Source: Deltaproteobacteria bacterium (GTDB taxonomy: Bacteria; Myxococcota_A; UBA9160; SZUA-336). Taken from it: a stretch of 7,713 bases of DNA. The notes under the pieces were generated by a model. That model did not search any database. It saw nothing but the letters and a program-made list of their open reading frames with translations, and had not been told where the DNA came from. The position numbers and the translations under genes are program-made. The DNA is taken from positions 1-7,713 of the forward strand of contig DAOUZG010000080.1 in the NCBI GenBank assembly GCA_030665705.1, in the 5' to 3' direction. The first letter of the stretch is position 1. Each line of letters opens with the position of its first letter. Shown piece by piece: positions 6,008 through 7,713 of the stretch.

Positions 6008-7195
6008 CTACCCGCCCGACACGGGATCTTCGGCCTCCGCACACGGAGGTTGGTCGTTCTCCAGATCGTCGAGATAACCCTCGGGAAGGACAACCCGCTG
6101 GGTTCCCCCGGACTTACCACGCGGCACCCTCAACGCGGTTCGGGGGAAGGGTTCGTCGGGGTCGAACTCCGCGAGCACCGACTCCAGGTCCGCGAGGGTT
6201 TTCACGACCGTCAGCCTCGCACGGAGGCGGGCGCTGCCGCGGAAGCCCTTCGTGTACCAGGTCGCGTGCTTGCGGAACATCCGCAGCGCGCGTTCCTCGT
6301 CGATCCACTGCACCAGGAGCTGCGCGTGCTCCCGCATCACGTCCGCGACCTCCCCCAGGCACGGCGGCACCTGGGGCTCTCGCCCGGAGAAGACGTCGGC
6401 GAGATCGCGAAATAGCCAGGGGCGTCCGAGGCAACCCCGGCCGATGACGACGCCATCGCAGCCGGTCGTGCGCATCATCCGAAGCGCGTCGAAGCATTCC
6501 CAGATATCACCGTTTCCCAGGACGGAAATCGCCGAGACCGCCTGCTTGAGCTCTGCGATCGCCTCCCAGCGCGCCTCGCCGTCGTAGAGCTGGGAGGCGG
6601 TACGTGCGTGCATCGCGATCGCCGCACATCCTTCGTCCTCGGCGACTCTTCCGGCATCGAGAAAGGTGAGGTGATCGTCGTCGATCCCCATCCGGAACTT
6701 GATGGTCACGGGAATCCGCCCGGCGGAGCGCACCGCCGCCCGGATGAGGTTGCGCAGCAGCCTCGGCTTGAGCGGGATGGCCGCTCCGCCGCCAAGCCGC
6801 GTGACCTTGCGCACGGGGCAGCCGAAGTTCAGGTCGATGTGATCGACGCAATCCTCCTCCACGAGCCGTGAAACCGCCTTCCCGAGGTAGTCGGGGTCGA
6901 CGCCGTAGAGCTGGAGGCTGCGCGGCTTTTCGTCGGGGGCGAAGCGCGCGAGACGTAGGGTCTTCGGATGTCTCTCGACCAGCGGCCGGGCCGTAATCAT
7001 CTCGCTCACGTAGAGCCCCGCGCCAAAGCGCCGGCAGAGCGTCCGGAACGGGGCATTCGTGACCCCCGCCATGGGCGCCAGCACCACGGGGGGCCACACC
7101 CGCAGCGGCCCGATCTCGATCGGATCAAACTCCCCGGCGCGCGCGGGCGGGACGTCGCGGTTGATCTCGCTCCGATAGCCAGCGTCCATGGGCAC
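6008..7195 (-). CDS. dus: tRNA-dihydrouridine synthase (DusB/NifR3-like)
   Basis: This FMN enzyme reduces specific uridines of tRNA to dihydrouridine with NAD(P)H in the cytoplasm. The 395 residues show APMAGVT (40-46), SEMI (64-67), N-F-G-C-P with catalytic C126, K166 (IKFRMG), H196 (MHART), NGD (228-230) and the phosphate-binding GRGCLGRPW (252-260). A C-terminal helical tRNA-binding domain contains RKHATWYTKGF (308-318). The VRKVTRLGGGAAIPLKP stretch after the catalytic Cys and the WYTKGF motif recall actinobacterial-style NifR3/DusB proteins more than E. coli DusB. The protein is longer than E. coli DusB (about 320), with a 25-residue N-terminal lead and a polar tail past 375. The GTG at 7195 has AAGG six bases upstream; ATG at 7189 is the alternative and would shorten it by two residues. 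It is followed at 37 nt by the lipoprotein amidohydrolase and preceded at 63 nt by an amidase. Family firm; which uridine is modified is not deducible. Confidence 0.93.
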   Translation of the reverse strand: MPMDAGYRSEINRDVPPARAGEFDPIEIGPLRVWPPVVLAPMAGVTNAPFRTLCRRFGAGLYVSEMITARPLVERHPKTLRLARFAPDEKPRSLQLYGVDPDYLGKAVSRLVEEDCVDHIDLNFGCPVRKVTRLGGGAAIPLKPRLLRNLIRAAVRSAGRIPVTIKFRMGIDDDHLTFLDAGRVAEDEGCAAIAMHARTASQLYDGEARWEAIAELKQAVSAISVLGNGDIWECFDALRMMRTTGCDGVVIGRGCLGRPWLFRDLADVFSGREPQVPPCLGEVADVMREHAQLLVQWIDEERALRMFRKHATWYTKGFRGSARLRARLTVVKTLADLESVLAEFDPDEPFPRTALRVPRGKSGGTQRVVLPEGYLDDLENDQPPCAEAEDPVSGG

Positions 7196-7200
7196 GCGAT

Positions 7201-7206
7201 ACCTTA
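7201..7206 (-). promoter_or_regulatory. TAAGGT element directly before dus: ribosome site or -10 box
   Basis: On the minus strand TAAGGT lies five bases before the GTG start of dus. Its AAGG core is correctly spaced as a ribosome-binding site for that GTG, which decides the start choice. The same hexamer also fits TAnnnT of a -10 box, which would give a nearly leaderless transcript. No -35 match is seen at 16-18 bp upstream, so the ribosome-site reading is preferred. Confidence 0.35.
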
Positions 7207-7210
7207 CACC

Positions 7211-7242
7211 GCGCCGCGACGGCTGGCGTCGCCCGTCGGCGC
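7211..7242 (-). repeat. GC-rich hairpin between the amidase and dus genes
   Basis: An inverted repeat pairs GCGC (7211-7214) and CGACGG (7217-7222) with CCGTCG (7233-7238) and GCGC (7239-7242), giving a ten-pair stem with a two-base bulge and a ten-base loop. It starts 17 nt downstream of the amidase stop in the direction of transcription and ends 15 nt before the dus start. No T-run follows, so it is not a standard intrinsic terminator. A partial terminator, an RNA-processing or stability element, or a structure limiting dus translation are all possible. Confidence 0.4.
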
Positions 7243-7258
7243 CTCGAAGCGCTCGGCC

Positions 7259-7713
7259 TCAGGCGTGGATCGGCGGCCGTCGGTCATGCCAGGGGCGCTG
7301 CTCTTCGAGCTGGGCGGCGACCCGCAGCAGCAGGTCCTCCCGAGCGTACGCGGCCACGAGCTGAACCCCGACGGGGAGCCCCTCCTCGCTCCAGTGCAGG
7401 GGCAGCGACACGGCTGGTTGTCCCGTGGTGTTGAACGCCGCCGTGAAGGTGCACAGAGGCCCGCTGCGGACGAGCGGTGCCAGCGGCTCGTCGGGGGACG
7501 ACTCGAACTGGCCGAGGCGCGGCGGAAGCTCGGCGAGCGTCGGTGTCACGAGGAGGTCGAAGCCCTCTGCCCACCACGTGGCAATGGCCCGCGCGTGCTG
7601 CTGAAGCTTCTGCACCGCGCGGATGTACTCGGGCCCGGCCACATCGCGGCCCATCTCGGCAAGCGCCCAGGTATAGGGCTCCACGTCGTGGGAACCGATC
7701 GGGCGGCCGGTCC
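7259..7713 (-). CDS. Amidase signature family protein, C-terminal part (truncated by window edge)
   Basis: Only the last 151 residues are in the window; the frame is open to the right edge, so the GTG at 7684 is not the true start. The first visible residues TGRPIGSHDVEPYTWALAE are typical of late amidase-domain sequence. They are followed by FDLLVTPTLAELPP and by FTAAFNTTGQPAVSLPLH with GLPVGVQLVA, the hallmark end of amidase signature enzymes (GatA/AtzF/6-aminohexanoate-cyclic-dimer hydrolase superfamily), which hydrolyse amides to acid and ammonia. The Ser-cisSer-Lys catalytic triad and the glycine/serine-rich signature lie beyond the edge, so activity cannot be judged. The DVEPYTWALAE style suggests a stand-alone amidase rather than GatA of the tRNA amidotransferase, but substrate is unknown. 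It is the upstream neighbour of dus on the same strand. Confidence 0.85.
   Translation of the reverse strand, partial: TGRPIGSHDVEPYTWALAEMGRDVAGPEYIRAVQKLQQHARAIATWWAEGFDLLVTPTLAELPPRLGQFESSPDEPLAPLVRSGPLCTFTAAFNTTGQPAVSLPLHWSEEGLPVGVQLVAAYAREDLLLRVAAQLEEQRPWHDRRPPIHA

Overview
The window is GC-rich, gene-dense chromosomal DNA from a bacterium. Coding regions have strong G/C bias at third codon positions, gaps are short, and GTG starts are plausible. A lipoprotein with a clear lipobox and a DusB/NifR3-type dihydrouridine synthase fit a high-GC Gram-negative (for example a myxobacterial, 'delta'-proteobacterial or related uncultured lineage). The exact phylum cannot be fixed from this sequence. 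No tRNA, rRNA, CRISPR array, insertion sequence or phage gene was seen.

Layout. The left edge (1-142) holds no identifiable gene. The plus-strand block follows. It starts with an EgtD-family SAM-dependent methyltransferase (206-1192), preceded by a perfect TTGACA -35 element. After a 131-bp gap with a weak promoter candidate comes a tight three-gene operon (1324-4182): an aconitase-superfamily large subunit, its small subunit 7 nt downstream, and an isocitrate/isopropylmalate-type dehydrogenase overlapping it by ATGA. A 63-bp convergent gap separates this from a minus-strand block. Read in its own direction, that block is the C-terminal part of an amidase running off the right edge (7713-7259), a Dus tRNA-dihydrouridine synthase (7195-6008), and an exported lipoprotein amidohydrolase of the YtcJ type (5970-4246).

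How the genes work together. The trio has the architecture of LeuC-LeuD-LeuB: dehydratase/hydratase isomerisation of a 2-substituted malate, then NAD-dependent oxidative decarboxylation to a 2-oxoacid. No 2-isopropylmalate/homocitrate-type synthase is present. The malate-backbone and catalytic residues of the dehydrogenase are kept. The positions that read the side chain in leucine, isoleucine or lysine versions are changed in both the small subunit and the dehydrogenase, and the GDGIGPEV loop is eroded. The trio is therefore best read as a LeuCDB-like module of unassigned substrate. The neighbouring EgtD homologue keeps the carboxylate/amino-group pocket but has Ala where the mycobacterial enzyme has an imidazole-binding Ser. 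These two observations, and their adjacency, are the most interesting part of the window. The minus-strand block looks like housekeeping tRNA modification combined with two hydrolases of unknown substrate.
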